64,000 bases of DNA, from NCBI GenBank assembly GCA_045546915.1, contig JAZQDU010000008.1:68116-132115 (forward strand). The letters are read 5' to 3'. Below are positions 39,717 through 48,715 of this stretch, in pieces; the first letter of the stretch is position 1; the number at the start of each line of letters is the position of its first letter. A model generated the notes under the pieces. The model had not been told where the DNA came from. It did not search any database and was given only the letters and a program-made list of their open reading frames with translations. The translations under genes and the position numbers were made by a program. This DNA comes from UMGS172 sp045546915. GTDB lineage: Bacteria; Bacillota; Clostridia; Oscillospirales; Acutalibacteraceae.

Positions 39717-41450
39717 GTGAAAAATTGGTTTAAATATATAAAACCGTATCTGCCTTATTTTATAATAGGGCCTTTGTGCATGATAGTTGAGGTTATCGGT
39801 GAAGTTTTAATGCCGAAACTTTTGTCGGTTGTTATAAACTCTGGTGCGGATAACACACTTACTCCCGAAAAAAGTGTGATTACTGCGGTGCTTATGGTTG
39901 TTGTTGCGATAATTATGATGGCAGGCGGTGTTGGCGGTGCATATTTTGGCGCCAAAGCATCGGTTAATTTCGCCGCAGACCTTAGAGCCGACGTTTATAA
40001 AAAGGTGCAAGGCTTTTCTTTTAATAATATTGATAAGTTTTCTACAGGCTCGCTTGTGACAAGGCTTACGAATGATGTTACACAGTTGCAAAACTTTGTC
40101 AATATGTTGCTTCGTATGGCTTTGCGTGCTCCCGGTATGATGATTGGCGCGCTCATTATGGCAATTGCCTTAAAGCCGTCGTTGTCGGTTGTTCTTGCAG
40201 TTACAATGCCTCTTATGCTTGTAACGGTTTCAGGCATTATACTTTTAGGTTTTAAAAGGTTTGTTAAAATGCAGACCAAAATTGATAAACTTAATTCCAC
40301 CGTTCAGGAAAGCGTCACTAATGTAAGGGTTGTAAAATCCTTTGTAAGAGAAGACCTTGAAAATAAAAAATTCAAATCAGCCAATGCCGATTTAAAAGCA
40401 TCGGGAATGTCGGCAATGAGTCTTATGATTTTCATGCAACCCGTAACTACTATTTTTATGAATTTCACAACGCTTGCCGTACTCTGGTTTGGAAGCGGAC
40501 TTGTTGTGGGACGCGAAATGGAAGTGGGCGACCTTTCGGCGTTTTTAACCTACGTTACTCAGATTTTGTCGTCACTTATGATGATAACCATGTTGCTTAT
40601 GACCTCGGCTCGTGCATTTGCATCGGCAAGACGTATAAAAGAGGTTTTGAACGAAGAGGTTGACATCTCTGATGAAAAAGCAAAATGCCTTGATGCCGTT
40701 GTTAAAAACGGTGATATCGAGTTTAAAAACGTATCTTTCCGTTACTATAAAAACAGTGAAGAACCTGTGCTAAATAATATTAATATTTCCATAAAAGCAG
40801 GTCAGACGGTCGGTATTATAGGCTCTACCGGATGCGGAAAGACCACGCTTGTTTCTATGATACCAAGGCTTTATGATGTCGACGAGGGTGAGGTGCTTGT
40901 TGACGGTGTAAATGTTAAGGATTACTCTTTGTTTAATCTCCGCGAAGGGGTTAGCATGGTGTTGCAGAAAAACGTGCTTTTCAGTGGTACAATTGCGGAA
41001 AATTTGCGTTGGGGCAACGAAAATGCTACCGATGAAGAGTTGTCTTTGGCGGCTAAAAGTGCCGAGGCAGATAAGTTTATCACATCGTTTACAGGCGGGT
41101 ATGATTATGACCTCGGTCAGGGCGGAAGTAACGTTTCGGGCGGACAAAAGCAAAGACTTTGTATTGCACGTGCGTTGCTTAAAAACCCAAAAATAATTAT
41201 TTTGGATGACTCTACCAGTGCAGTTGACACAGCAACTGAAAAGCAGATTCGCAAAGCGTTTAAAACCAAACTTTTGGGTGCTACAAAAATCATTATTGCC
41301 CAACGTATATCTTCAGTGCAAGAGGCCGATATGATAATTGTTATGGATAACGGTGTTGTTACCGGTGTGGGTACTCATGATGAGTTGTTAAACGGTAATG
41401 AGGAATATAAGGAAATTTATTATTCCCAAAACGAGAAGAAGGAGGCGTAA
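39717..41450 (+). CDS. ABC exporter half-transporter, degenerate-site subunit
   Basis: A 577-residue type IV ABC half-exporter: six-helix membrane domain (about 1-310) and nucleotide-binding domain (about 330-577). Walker A is GSTGCGKTT, the signature VSGGQ, and Walker B ends IIILDDST, so aspartate stands where the catalytic glutamate is expected. The switch histidine is replaced by glutamine (IIIAQRISS). This pattern is the non-catalytic half of heterodimeric exporters such as BmrCD or TM287/288. The start GTG 39717 follows GAGGTGC. The partner gene starts 2 bp after its stop. Substrate unknown; the family exports drugs and lipids. Confidence 0.93.
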   Translation: MKNWFKYIKPYLPYFIIGPLCMIVEVIGEVLMPKLLSVVINSGADNTLTPEKSVITAVLMVVVAIIMMAGGVGGAYFGAKASVNFAADLRADVYKKVQGFSFNNIDKFSTGSLVTRLTNDVTQLQNFVNMLLRMALRAPGMMIGALIMAIALKPSLSVVLAVTMPLMLVTVSGIILLGFKRFVKMQTKIDKLNSTVQESVTNVRVVKSFVREDLENKKFKSANADLKASGMSAMSLMIFMQPVTTIFMNFTTLAVLWFGSGLVVGREMEVGDLSAFLTYVTQILSSLMMITMLLMTSARAFASARRIKEVLNEEVDISDEKAKCLDAVVKNGDIEFKNVSFRYYKNSEEPVLNNINISIKAGQTVGIIGSTGCGKTTLVSMIPRLYDVDEGEVLVDGVNVKDYSLFNLREGVSMVLQKNVLFSGTIAENLRWGNENATDEELSLAAKSAEADKFITSFTGGYDYDLGQGGSNVSGGQKQRLCIARALLKNPKIIILDDSTSAVDTATEKQIRKAFKTKLLGATKIIIAQRISSVQEADMIIVMDNGVVTGVGTHDELLNGNEEYKEIYYSQNEKKEA

Positions 41451-41452
41451 AC

Positions 41453-43441
41453 ATGGCAAAAAGAAGTTTACAAGACCTTCAAAGGCAGTATAACAAGGCG
41501 GCTAAAGATGTAAAAAGAGGAATGCCTATGGGTCCGAGGGGCGGTCGAGGACCGGGACCCGGAGGACCGAGGGGACTTGGCGGGAAACCCAAGAATACAG
41601 GTGCTACCATCAAAAGACTTTGGTCTTATGTTGCAACGTATAAAATGCATCTTTTGGCTGTGGTTTTTTGTATGCTGTTCAGCACGGTTACGTCTCTTTT
41701 GGGTTCGTATATGTTAGCACCTATAATCAACCGCATAACATTGGCGGTGCTCCCCAATGCCGATATCGGCTTTACAGCTGTTGGAAAAATAGCCGACGGT
41801 ATTATTGATAGTTTTTGCCGTTTGCCGTTTATTGAGTCAATAATCATTAAAGGCGAATTGCACGAGGTTATGGCATATGTGTTATCTGCCATTATCATAA
41901 TGTTCGGGATATATCTTTTGGGTGCATTTTCGTCATATTTACAGAGCAGAATAATGCTTAAAGTATCGCAGAATGCTGCCGAACGTATCAGAAATGAACT
42001 GTATGAGAAGTTGATGCGGTTACCCACTTCGTACTTTGATAAGACACCTACGGGCGAAACCATGAGCCGCTTTACAAACGATGTTGATAACATTGACGTC
42101 ATGCTCAATCATTCGTTAACATCGGTTGTATCGGGCAGCATCACTTTAGCAGGTACTTTTATATTTATGGTAACCACCAATATTTGGTTGACGTTGGTGA
42201 CCGTTGTGTTTATACCTTTGTTTATGCGTGGCGGTGCCTTTATTGCAAAAAAATCGGGTAAATATTATAAAGGCCAACAGGCGGCTTTAGGAGCTGTAAA
42301 CGGTTATATTGAGGAAACCGTTACCGGACAAAAGGTTGTAAAGGTTTTTAACCACGAGCAAACCTGCGTTGAAGAGTTTGAAATGCTGAATGATGATATG
42401 CGTGATAAACAGTTTAAGGCGCAGTTTTTTGGTGGTATAATGGGCCCTGTAATGCATAACACAAGTCAGATAAGTTATGCTGTTACGGTAGGACTTGGCG
42501 GAATTTTGATGTGCACAACCGGTTTTGGTCCGGGTGACCTTACGGTTTTTGCAAACTATTCCCGTCAGTTTTCAATGCCTATTAATATGATTTCGCAACA
42601 GATGAGCACGGTTTTTGCCGCATTGGCAGGTGCCGAGCGTGTTTTCGCAATCATGGATGCAGAGCCGGAGGCTTTGGACCATCAAAACGCAGTTGATGGT
42701 GATAACATTAAGGGTAATGTAGAATTGAAAAATGTTACCTTTGGTTATGTGCCGGATAAAACTGTGCTTAAAAATATTTCACTTTATGCAAAACCGGGGC
42801 AGAAAATCGCTTTTGTAGGCTCTACCGGAGCAGGTAAAACCACTATTACAAACCTGCTTAACCGTTTTTACGATATTGATTCGGGCGAGATAATTATTGA
42901 TGGCAAAAATATAAAAGAATATAAGCGTGAAGATTTAAGACGCAATATTGCGATGGTTTTGCAGGACACCCATCTCTTTAGCGGTACGATTATGGAGAAT
43001 ATCCGTTACGGAAGACTTGATGCTACTGATAATGAAGTTGTTGAGGCTGCAAAATTAGCAAGTGCTCACAGTTTTATAATGCGTCTGTCCGACGGATATA
43101 ACACCGTTATCGAGGGTGACGGAGCCAACCTTTCGCAAGGTCAAAGGCAGTTACTTAATATTGCCCGTGCTGCTATTTCAAAAGCGCCGATACTTGTACT
43201 TGATGAGGCTACAAGTTCGGTTGACACAAGAACCGAACGTCATATTGAACACGGTATGGACCGCCTTATGAAAAACCGCACCACGTTTGTTATAGCCCAC
43301 CGATTGTCAACCGTGCGTAACGCTAACGCCATAATGGTACTTGAAAAAGGTGAAATTATCGAACGCGGAACTCACGAGGAGTTGTTGCAGTTAAAGGGCA
43401 GATATTATGAACTTTACACCGGTCTTAAAGAACTTGATTAA
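41453..43441 (+). CDS. ABC exporter half-transporter, catalytic subunit
   Basis: A 662-residue half-exporter with a glycine/arginine/proline-rich cytoplasmic N-terminus (about 20-50, PMGPRGGRGPGPGGPRG), a six-helix membrane domain with an insertion between the first two helices, and an NBD. Walker A is GSTGAGKTT, the signature variant LSQGQRQ, Walker B with intact glutamate ILVLDEAT, and the switch histidine in FVIAHRLST, so it is the active ATPase partner of the upstream subunit. The two genes are 2 bp apart with AGAAGGAGGCG before the ATG. The low-complexity, basic N-terminus is common in Clostridial members. A terminator follows. Confidence 0.94.
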   Translation: MAKRSLQDLQRQYNKAAKDVKRGMPMGPRGGRGPGPGGPRGLGGKPKNTGATIKRLWSYVATYKMHLLAVVFCMLFSTVTSLLGSYMLAPIINRITLAVLPNADIGFTAVGKIADGIIDSFCRLPFIESIIIKGELHEVMAYVLSAIIIMFGIYLLGAFSSYLQSRIMLKVSQNAAERIRNELYEKLMRLPTSYFDKTPTGETMSRFTNDVDNIDVMLNHSLTSVVSGSITLAGTFIFMVTTNIWLTLVTVVFIPLFMRGGAFIAKKSGKYYKGQQAALGAVNGYIEETVTGQKVVKVFNHEQTCVEEFEMLNDDMRDKQFKAQFFGGIMGPVMHNTSQISYAVTVGLGGILMCTTGFGPGDLTVFANYSRQFSMPINMISQQMSTVFAALAGAERVFAIMDAEPEALDHQNAVDGDNIKGNVELKNVTFGYVPDKTVLKNISLYAKPGQKIAFVGSTGAGKTTITNLLNRFYDIDSGEIIIDGKNIKEYKREDLRRNIAMVLQDTHLFSGTIMENIRYGRLDATDNEVVEAAKLASAHSFIMRLSDGYNTVIEGDGANLSQGQRQLLNIARAAISKAPILVLDEATSSVDTRTERHIEHGMDRLMKNRTTFVIAHRLSTVRNANAIMVLEKGEIIERGTHEELLQLKGRYYELYTGLKELD

Positions 43442-43494
43442 CAGTAAAGATAATAAAGTAAAGTTTTTAAATTCAAAACCTAATAAAAGTCAGA

Positions 43495-43532
43495 AAGCGT
43501 CGCTTTTAATATAAGCGACGCTTAATTTTTTT
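43495..43532 (+). terminator. Intrinsic terminator of the ABC exporter operon
   Basis: AAGCGTCGCTT, short loop, AAGCGACGCTT, AATTTTTTT. Confidence 0.9.
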
Positions 43533-43605
43533 AAGTTTTATCATGCTAAACCAACAAAATATGTATTTTCGACTTATATATATAAAAAAGTTGCCTAATA
43601 ATCGC

Positions 43606-43632
43606 AAAAAACTGCCAAAATATGCAGTTTTT
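43606..43632 (+). terminator. Second terminator-like hairpin before gdhA
   Basis: AAAAAACTGC, 8-nt loop, GCAGTTTTT, ending two bases before the gdhA -35 box. It probably shields gdhA from read-through. The rest of this 266 bp gap has no gene I can see. Confidence 0.65.
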
Positions 43633-43634
43633 AA

Positions 43635-43663
43635 TTGACATAATGTTCATTTTGTCTTATAAT
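43635..43663 (+). promoter_or_regulatory. Consensus SigA-type promoter for gdhA
   Basis: TTGACA (43635-43640), 17 bp, TATAAT (43658-43663): a perfect consensus, fitting high expression. Confidence 0.92.
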
Positions 43664-43707
43664 TTACTAATAATTTATTACATATGTTTAAGTAGGAGGT
43701 AAACAGT

Positions 43708-45060
43708 ATGTTTAGTAATGAATATTTGAAAAAAGTTTATGCAGATGTTCAGAAACGCAACCCCGGTGAGGTTGAGTTTCATCAGACTGTAGAAGAGGTT
43801 TTAACCTCTATCGAGCCGGTTGTAAATGCACATCCCGAGTATGAAAAACTTGACATTATCGGTAGAATGGTAGAGCCTGAGAGACTTATTAAATTCCGTG
43901 TTTCTTGGGTAGACGATAACGGTCAGGTTCAGGTAAACCGCGGTTTCCGTGTACAGTTCAACTCGGCTATTGGTCCTTATAAGGGTGGTCTTCGTTTCCA
44001 TCCCACCGTTAATGAAAGCATTATGAAGTTCTTAGGTTTCGAGCAGACCTTTAAAAACTCACTTACCACACTTCCTATGGGTGGCGGTAAAGGCGGTTCT
44101 GACTTTGACCCGCAGGGTAAATCCGACGGTGAAGTCATGCGTTTCTGCCAGAGCTTTATGACTGAGCTTGCTAAACACATCGGTCCTAACACCGACGTTC
44201 CCGCAGGTGATATCGGCGTAGGTGCTCGCGAAGTTGGTTACCTTTATGGTCAGTATAAGAGATTGCAGAATGAATTTACCGGTGTTCTTACCGGTAAGGG
44301 TATTTCTTATGGCGGTTCGCTTATCCGTCCCGAAGCTACCGGTTTTGGCGCTGTATACTACACTGTTGAAATGCTCAAACATTTCGGCGACGATATTAAG
44401 GGCAAAACCTTTGCAGTTTCCGGTTTCGGTAACGTTGCATGGGGTGCAGTTATGAAGATTAATGAACTCGGCGGTAAGGTTGTAACTATTTCAGGTCCTG
44501 ACGGTTACGTTTACGACCCCGATGGTGTTGCTACTGAAGAAAAAATCAACTTCATGCTCGAAATGCGTGCATCTTGCCGTAACAGAGTTGAAGATTATGC
44601 CGATAAGTTTGGTGTTAAATTCTTTAAGGGTGAGAAACCTTGGGGTGCAAAGGTTGACATCATTATGCCTTGCGCAACCCAGAACGAAGTTGGCATTGAA
44701 GATGCTAAGAAGATTGTTGCTAACGGCATAAAATATTATGTTGAAGTTTCCAATATGCCCACCACTAACGAGGCTGTTGCATACCTTAAGGATAACGGCG
44801 TAATTGTTGCTCCTTCTAAAGCAGTTAATGCAGGCGGTGTTGCAGTTTCGGGTCTTGAAATGAGCCAGAACTCAATGCGTTACAGTTGGTCAACTGAAGA
44901 AGTAGACGCTAAACTTCACACTATTATGACTAATATCTTCCAGTCATCTGTTAAAGCTGCTAACAGATACGGTCTTGGTGATGACCTTGTAGCAGGTGCT
45001 AATATTGCAGGTTTCGAGAAGGTTGCAGAAGCCATGATTGCTCAAGGCGTAGCATACTAA
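43708..45060 (+). CDS. gdhA: Glutamate dehydrogenase (NADP-type)
   Basis: A 450-residue hexameric glutamate dehydrogenase, interconverting 2-oxoglutarate plus ammonia and glutamate. The catalytic region is typical of small GDH-I enzymes: GPYKGGLRFHPTVN, the lysines in MGGGKGGSDFDPQGKSD, and TDVPAGDIGVGAREVGYLYGQYKRL. The C-terminal Rossmann domain has VSGFGNVAWGA. Sequence and length fit the NADP-dependent biosynthetic form; coenzyme choice is inferred. Codon use is strongly biased toward C/T-ending preferred codons, as for dnaK, so it is highly expressed. AGGAGGTAAACAGT precedes the ATG. Monocistronic between consensus promoter and terminator. Confidence 0.97.
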   Translation: MFSNEYLKKVYADVQKRNPGEVEFHQTVEEVLTSIEPVVNAHPEYEKLDIIGRMVEPERLIKFRVSWVDDNGQVQVNRGFRVQFNSAIGPYKGGLRFHPTVNESIMKFLGFEQTFKNSLTTLPMGGGKGGSDFDPQGKSDGEVMRFCQSFMTELAKHIGPNTDVPAGDIGVGAREVGYLYGQYKRLQNEFTGVLTGKGISYGGSLIRPEATGFGAVYYTVEMLKHFGDDIKGKTFAVSGFGNVAWGAVMKINELGGKVVTISGPDGYVYDPDGVATEEKINFMLEMRASCRNRVEDYADKFGVKFFKGEKPWGAKVDIIMPCATQNEVGIEDAKKIVANGIKYYVEVSNMPTTNEAVAYLKDNGVIVAPSKAVNAGGVAVSGLEMSQNSMRYSWSTEEVDAKLHTIMTNIFQSSVKAANRYGLGDDLVAGANIAGFEKVAEAMIAQGVAY

Positions 45061-45071
45061 TATTGTTTAAT

Positions 45072-45109
45072 AAAAAAGCGGTGCAAATGATTTTTGCATC
45101 GCTTTTTTT
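45072..45109 (+). terminator. Intrinsic terminator of gdhA
   Basis: AAAAAAGCGGTGCAAA pairs with TTTGCATCGCTTTTTTT, one G-T wobble. Confidence 0.92.
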
Positions 45110-45132
45110 GTTGTTTTATGTCATATATTTTC

Positions 45133-45161
45133 TTGACTTATTATTTTTAATATGCGATAAT
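45133..45161 (+). promoter_or_regulatory. SigA-type promoter for galT
   Basis: TTGACT (45133-45138), 17 bp, GATAAT (45156-45161). Confidence 0.72.
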
Positions 45162-45199
45162 ATTTTTGAAAAATTTATGTAAAATGGGGCGTTTAAAAA

Positions 45200-46693
45200 A
45201 TGATAAACCAAGCCATTAAAAATCTTACTGAATATGCTGTAAAAAGCGGTCTTATTACAACCGAGGATAAGATTTATTGTACTAATCGTTTACTTGAAAT
45301 CTTAGGTCTTGATGAATATGATGAACCTACTGCGGTTACTGAAACCGACCTTGAAAAAGTTTTGTGTGAACTTTTAAATTTTGCGGTAGAAAAAGGGCTT
45401 ATTGATGATAATATCACCGAGCGTGATTTGTTTGATACAAAATTGATGAGCGCGTTTTTACCTCGTCCTTCAGAAGTTATAAAAACCTTTTGGGAAAAGT
45501 ATGAAACATCACCCGTAGATGCAACTGATTATTATTACAAACTAAGTTGCGACAGCGACTATATTCGCCGTTATCGTATTAAGCGAGATATGAAGTGGGT
45601 AACATCTACCGAGTATGGCGATATTGATATTACGGTCAACCTTTCAAAGCCTGAAAAAGACCCTAAGGCTATTGCTGCTGCAAAAAATGCAAAGCAAAGC
45701 GGTTATCCTAAGTGCTTACTTTGTAAGGAAAACGAGGGTTATGCAGGAAGACTTAATCACCCTGCAAGGCAAAATCATCGTATTATTCCTATGGTGATAA
45801 ACGATACTCCTTGGATGATGCAGTATAGCCCTTATGTTTATTATAATGAGCATTGCATTGTTTTTAATTCAGAACATACTCCTATGGCGATTAACCGCGC
45901 TACTTTTAGAAAATTGCTCGATTTTGTAAAGATTTTCCCTCATTATTTTGTAGGTTCAAATGCCGATTTACCGATAGTTGGCGGTTCTATTCTTACACAT
46001 GACCATTTCCAAGGCGGTCATTATACCTTTGCAATGGCAAAGGCACCGGTTGAAACCGAAATTGAGTTTAAAGGTTTTGAAAATGTAAAAGCAGGGATTG
46101 TAAAATGGCCAATGTCGGTCATAAGACTTAGTTCAAAAGACGATAAAGCGTTGGTTGACCTTGCAGATAAAATTTTACTTAAATGGAGAGGATACTCGGA
46201 CGAGGACGCATTCATCTTTGCTGAGACTGAGGGCACACCGCACAACACAATTACTCCTATTGCTCGTAAAAACGGTGAGAACTTTGAACTTGACCTTGTT
46301 TTGAGAAACAATATTACTACTAATGAGCATCCAATGGGTGTTTATCATCCTCACGCTGAGTTGCATCATATTAAGAAAGAGAATATCGGTCTTATTGAGG
46401 TAATGGGTCTTGCAGTTCTTCCTGCCCGTCTTAAAGAGGAAATTAAAGTTTTAGGCGAAAAAATTGTAGCAGGCGAGGATTTAAGAGCCAACGAAGTTAC
46501 AGAAAAACACGCCGATTGGGCTGAAGAATTCTTAAAGAATTATAATGACGTTAATGCAAACAATGTAGAAGAAATTATCAAAGCCGAAATTGGCAAGGTT
46601 TTTGCCAAAGTTTTGGAACACGCAGGTGTATACAAACGTGATGAAAACGGTATGTCTGCGTTCTTAAAGTTTGTTAATAATGTAAATACATAA
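45200..46693 (+). CDS. galT: Galactose-1-phosphate uridylyltransferase, class II
   Basis: A 497-residue enzyme of the Leloir pathway, exchanging UMP between UDP-glucose and galactose-1-phosphate. It is the long Firmicutes form (GalT class 2, about 490-500 residues), recognisable by YPKCLLCKENEGYAGRLNHPARQNHRIIP, HCIVFNSEHTPM, GGSILTHDHFQGGHY and GVYHPHAELHHIKKENIGLIEVMGLAVLPARL. galE is 10 kb away at 56794; no galK is in the window. It is a single-gene unit. A weak GGGGCG precedes the ATG. Confidence 0.95.
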   Translation: MINQAIKNLTEYAVKSGLITTEDKIYCTNRLLEILGLDEYDEPTAVTETDLEKVLCELLNFAVEKGLIDDNITERDLFDTKLMSAFLPRPSEVIKTFWEKYETSPVDATDYYYKLSCDSDYIRRYRIKRDMKWVTSTEYGDIDITVNLSKPEKDPKAIAAAKNAKQSGYPKCLLCKENEGYAGRLNHPARQNHRIIPMVINDTPWMMQYSPYVYYNEHCIVFNSEHTPMAINRATFRKLLDFVKIFPHYFVGSNADLPIVGGSILTHDHFQGGHYTFAMAKAPVETEIEFKGFENVKAGIVKWPMSVIRLSSKDDKALVDLADKILLKWRGYSDEDAFIFAETEGTPHNTITPIARKNGENFELDLVLRNNITTNEHPMGVYHPHAELHHIKKENIGLIEVMGLAVLPARLKEEIKVLGEKIVAGEDLRANEVTEKHADWAEEFLKNYNDVNANNVEEIIKAEIGKVFAKVLEHAGVYKRDENGMSAFLKFVNNVNT

Positions 46694-46727
46694 AAGAATG
46701 GCACTCCAAAAGGAGTGCCATTCTTTT
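46692..46727. terminator. Bidirectional intrinsic terminator
   Basis: AAAAGAATGGCACTCC, loop AAAA, GGAGTGCCATTCTTTT. Shared by galT and the small minus-strand gene. Confidence 0.94.
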
Positions 46728-46729
46728 GC

Positions 46730-46909
46730 TTAATTTTGTTTTCTTACAATTGCATACTCGTCATCAAGACGGAAAAAGGGGCATTTGTTATCACTGCTAA
46801 CGATGTAACGCATATAATCATCTTCATCCATATTCACAAGGCAAATGTAACCGTCAACATCTTCGTCGTAGCAAAAATTACTGCACATCTCACAATTCGT
46901 ATTAGCCAA
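46730..46909 (-). CDS. Small cysteine-rich protein, DUF6472-like
   Basis: A 59-residue protein starting at TTG 46909 with a near-perfect Shine-Dalgarno (GGAGGTGA, 46916-46923) six bases upstream. The sequence opens MANTNCEMCSNFCYDEDVDG, has YICLVNMDEDDYMRYI in the middle, and ends CPFFRLDDEYAIVRKQN. The C6-x2-C9-x3-C13-x9-C23 and C43 pattern with a very acidic centre looks like a small metal-binding protein, and I recall short Clostridial proteins of this pattern as DUF6472. Function is unknown. It ends three bases from the shared terminator with galT, so it is a complete small transcription unit. It is easy to miss because of its length and TTG start. Confidence 0.85.
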   Translation of the reverse strand: MANTNCEMCSNFCYDEDVDGYICLVNMDEDDYMRYIVSSDNKCPFFRLDDEYAIVRKQN

Positions 46910-46986
46910 TGACGGTCACCTCCTTAAATGTTTGTAAAGTTTTTTAACTGCAGTTTTATTATAACATGATTTTTAAAATTTTCAAT

Positions 46987-47002
46987 ATTACAATATTGTA
47001 AT
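46987..47002. promoter_or_regulatory. 16-bp perfect palindrome, possible operator
   Basis: ATTACAATATTGTAAT lies between the divergent small cysteine-rich gene and the YDG/MBG protein gene. About 20 bp further on, AACGGG (47021-47026) and CCCGTT (47045-47050) form another inverted pair around a TTGAAT that could be a -35 box. Confidence 0.45.
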
Positions 47003-47095
47003 GGGTTATTGCTACTTTGTAACGGGCAAAACGCTTGAATTTTACCCGTTAATATTATAAAATTTATAAAGTAGTATGCATATTGGAGGGGAAAT

Positions 47096-48628
47096 ATGTT
47101 TAAAAGGATATTAGGCGTTTTGGCGGCAGTTTTAATTATTGCAATGCCGTTGTCGGCAGGTGCAGTAGTTGACGAAAGAGCGGTCGAACGACTTGTCAAC
47201 ATATCGGTAACTTTAGACGGAGCAACGCCGACAAGCGGTGAGTATAGTGTAATTGTTACCGAAAAAACAATAGACGACGAGTCTTATGAACCAACCGGTA
47301 AAATTGAACATATAGAACTTAATGCAGGTAACGGTTATGCACATAAATTTAATATTGATGTAAGCAAAGTTTTTTACCGCTATGAGTTTCAACTTGAAGG
47401 TACCGTCGAAGGCGTGCTTAATGATACACGGATTTTTTCGGTTGAAATAGGTCAGGATATTTTACAGTGCGTAGATAGTTTTGACGAAGATAATCCTCAA
47501 ATTTTTGATATTAGCGACCAAAGTGTTACCTTTAACGCGGTTTTTTCTAATAAAACAGCACCAAAACTTACCGAGGTCAAGGTAAAGGCGGTTAGTGATA
47601 AAAAAATATCGAAGGTTTATGACGGTAATGTAGATGCAGTTGTTACGGCTGATTGTTTTCAAATTGAGGGTATTACCGACGGTGCTGATGTAAAGTTAGA
47701 GTTTGCCTCTGCAAAATTTAATGACCCAAATGTCAAAAAAGCCAAAGAGGTAGTTGTCAGCGGTTTTAAACTCAGCGGAAGAGATGCGTCTTCCTACAAA
47801 GTGGTAACCGAAGAGGTAAAGTTTCAGGGTGAAATAACCGAGCGCCAAATTACCGTTTCTGCCATAAATACGGTTATGACGATAGGCGAAATTGAGCCAA
47901 AACTCAATTTCAGTGTGGTGGGCGAACTCGTTGGTGACGATAAACTGGTTGGCAACCTTGCCAGGACATCGGGTAATGAAGTAGGCACTTATGTTATAAC
48001 CATTGGCACTTTAGCATTGAGTGCAAATAGCGATAATTACAGCATAATTTTTAACGAAGGCATTTTTACAATTTCAAGTTATTCTAAAAATTCGCTTACT
48101 GATAGCGAAAGCAAAATATCGGTTGACGGATTTTTTGATAAATCTGCGTCGTTTACAGTAACCCCCATTTCAGCAACCGATTCAAACTATAAAATGTTGT
48201 TTGAAAATGCTGCATGGGGTAAGGTGGTTTCGGCTTATAATTTGTCTTTAGACGGTTTTGACGGTGAGGTCACCATTGTTTTTCCCATACCTGCAGAGTA
48301 TAAGGGAAAAGACATAGCAATTTATCAAATGATGTCTAACGGTGCTGTGACCTGCTTGAAAACTGTTGCTACCGATACAGTTTCTCTTTCAACTTTGGAG
48401 TGTACGCAGTTTATGTTGGTTGCCGAAAAGGGAGCAACCGATGATAGTGAAAATAAAGAAAAGCGTTCAACCGTTGCAACTATTTTTCTTGTATTGCTTA
48501 TAGTGTTGGGCGTTTTGGTGGGTCTTGTGCTTATCATAGTAGCGCTTTTCTTTGGAATGGTATTTTTCAATAAAACGGAGGAACTGAAAGCTATAATAAG
48601 AGGTATAAAAAAGATGTTCCGCAAATAA
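47096..48628 (+). CDS. Secreted, anchored surface protein with YDG/MBG-type repeats
   Basis: A 510-residue surface protein: signal peptide (1-23, ending SAGAV), an N-terminal beta domain (about 30-160) resembling a pilin-like isopeptide domain, then a YDG-type repeat (about 170-255, SKVYDGNVDAVVTAD...GVV-like), an MBG-type repeat (about 258-335, ITVSA...NDGYSI-like NSDNYSIIFNEGIFTI), a further beta domain (about 345-450), and a C-terminal membrane helix (about 470-495) followed by basic residues. These domains occur in adhesins and extracellular matrix-like proteins of gut bacteria. No LPXTG sorting signal is present. GGAGGGGAAAT precedes the ATG. A terminator follows. Confidence 0.82.
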   Translation: MFKRILGVLAAVLIIAMPLSAGAVVDERAVERLVNISVTLDGATPTSGEYSVIVTEKTIDDESYEPTGKIEHIELNAGNGYAHKFNIDVSKVFYRYEFQLEGTVEGVLNDTRIFSVEIGQDILQCVDSFDEDNPQIFDISDQSVTFNAVFSNKTAPKLTEVKVKAVSDKKISKVYDGNVDAVVTADCFQIEGITDGADVKLEFASAKFNDPNVKKAKEVVVSGFKLSGRDASSYKVVTEEVKFQGEITERQITVSAINTVMTIGEIEPKLNFSVVGELVGDDKLVGNLARTSGNEVGTYVITIGTLALSANSDNYSIIFNEGIFTISSYSKNSLTDSESKISVDGFFDKSASFTVTPISATDSNYKMLFENAAWGKVVSAYNLSLDGFDGEVTIVFPIPAEYKGKDIAIYQMMSNGAVTCLKTVATDTVSLSTLECTQFMLVAEKGATDDSENKEKRSTVATIFLVLLIVLGVLVGLVLIIVALFFGMVFFNKTEELKAIIRGIKKMFRK

Positions 48629-48633
48629 ACAGT

Positions 48634-48667
48634 AAAAACGCACAGTTGATAAAACTGTGCGTTTTTT
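48634..48667 (+). terminator. Intrinsic terminator
   Basis: AAAAACGCACAGTT, loop GATAA, AACTGTGCGTTTTTT. Confidence 0.93.
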
Positions 48668-48715
48668 GTTGGATAAACGCCTTAATTATGATTATATTAA
48701 AATAGAGGTGTTTTT

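Noticed and set aside
43533..43634. Search for a riboswitch or T-box before gdhA
   Set aside because: Only a terminator, a second hairpin and a consensus promoter are visible. The promoter lies after the hairpin, so the hairpin is not in the gdhA leader.
48671..48696. SigG-type promoter for gpr
   Set aside because: GGATA and GATTATA are present but spacing and -10 deviate from consensus. I mention it only as a weak possibility.
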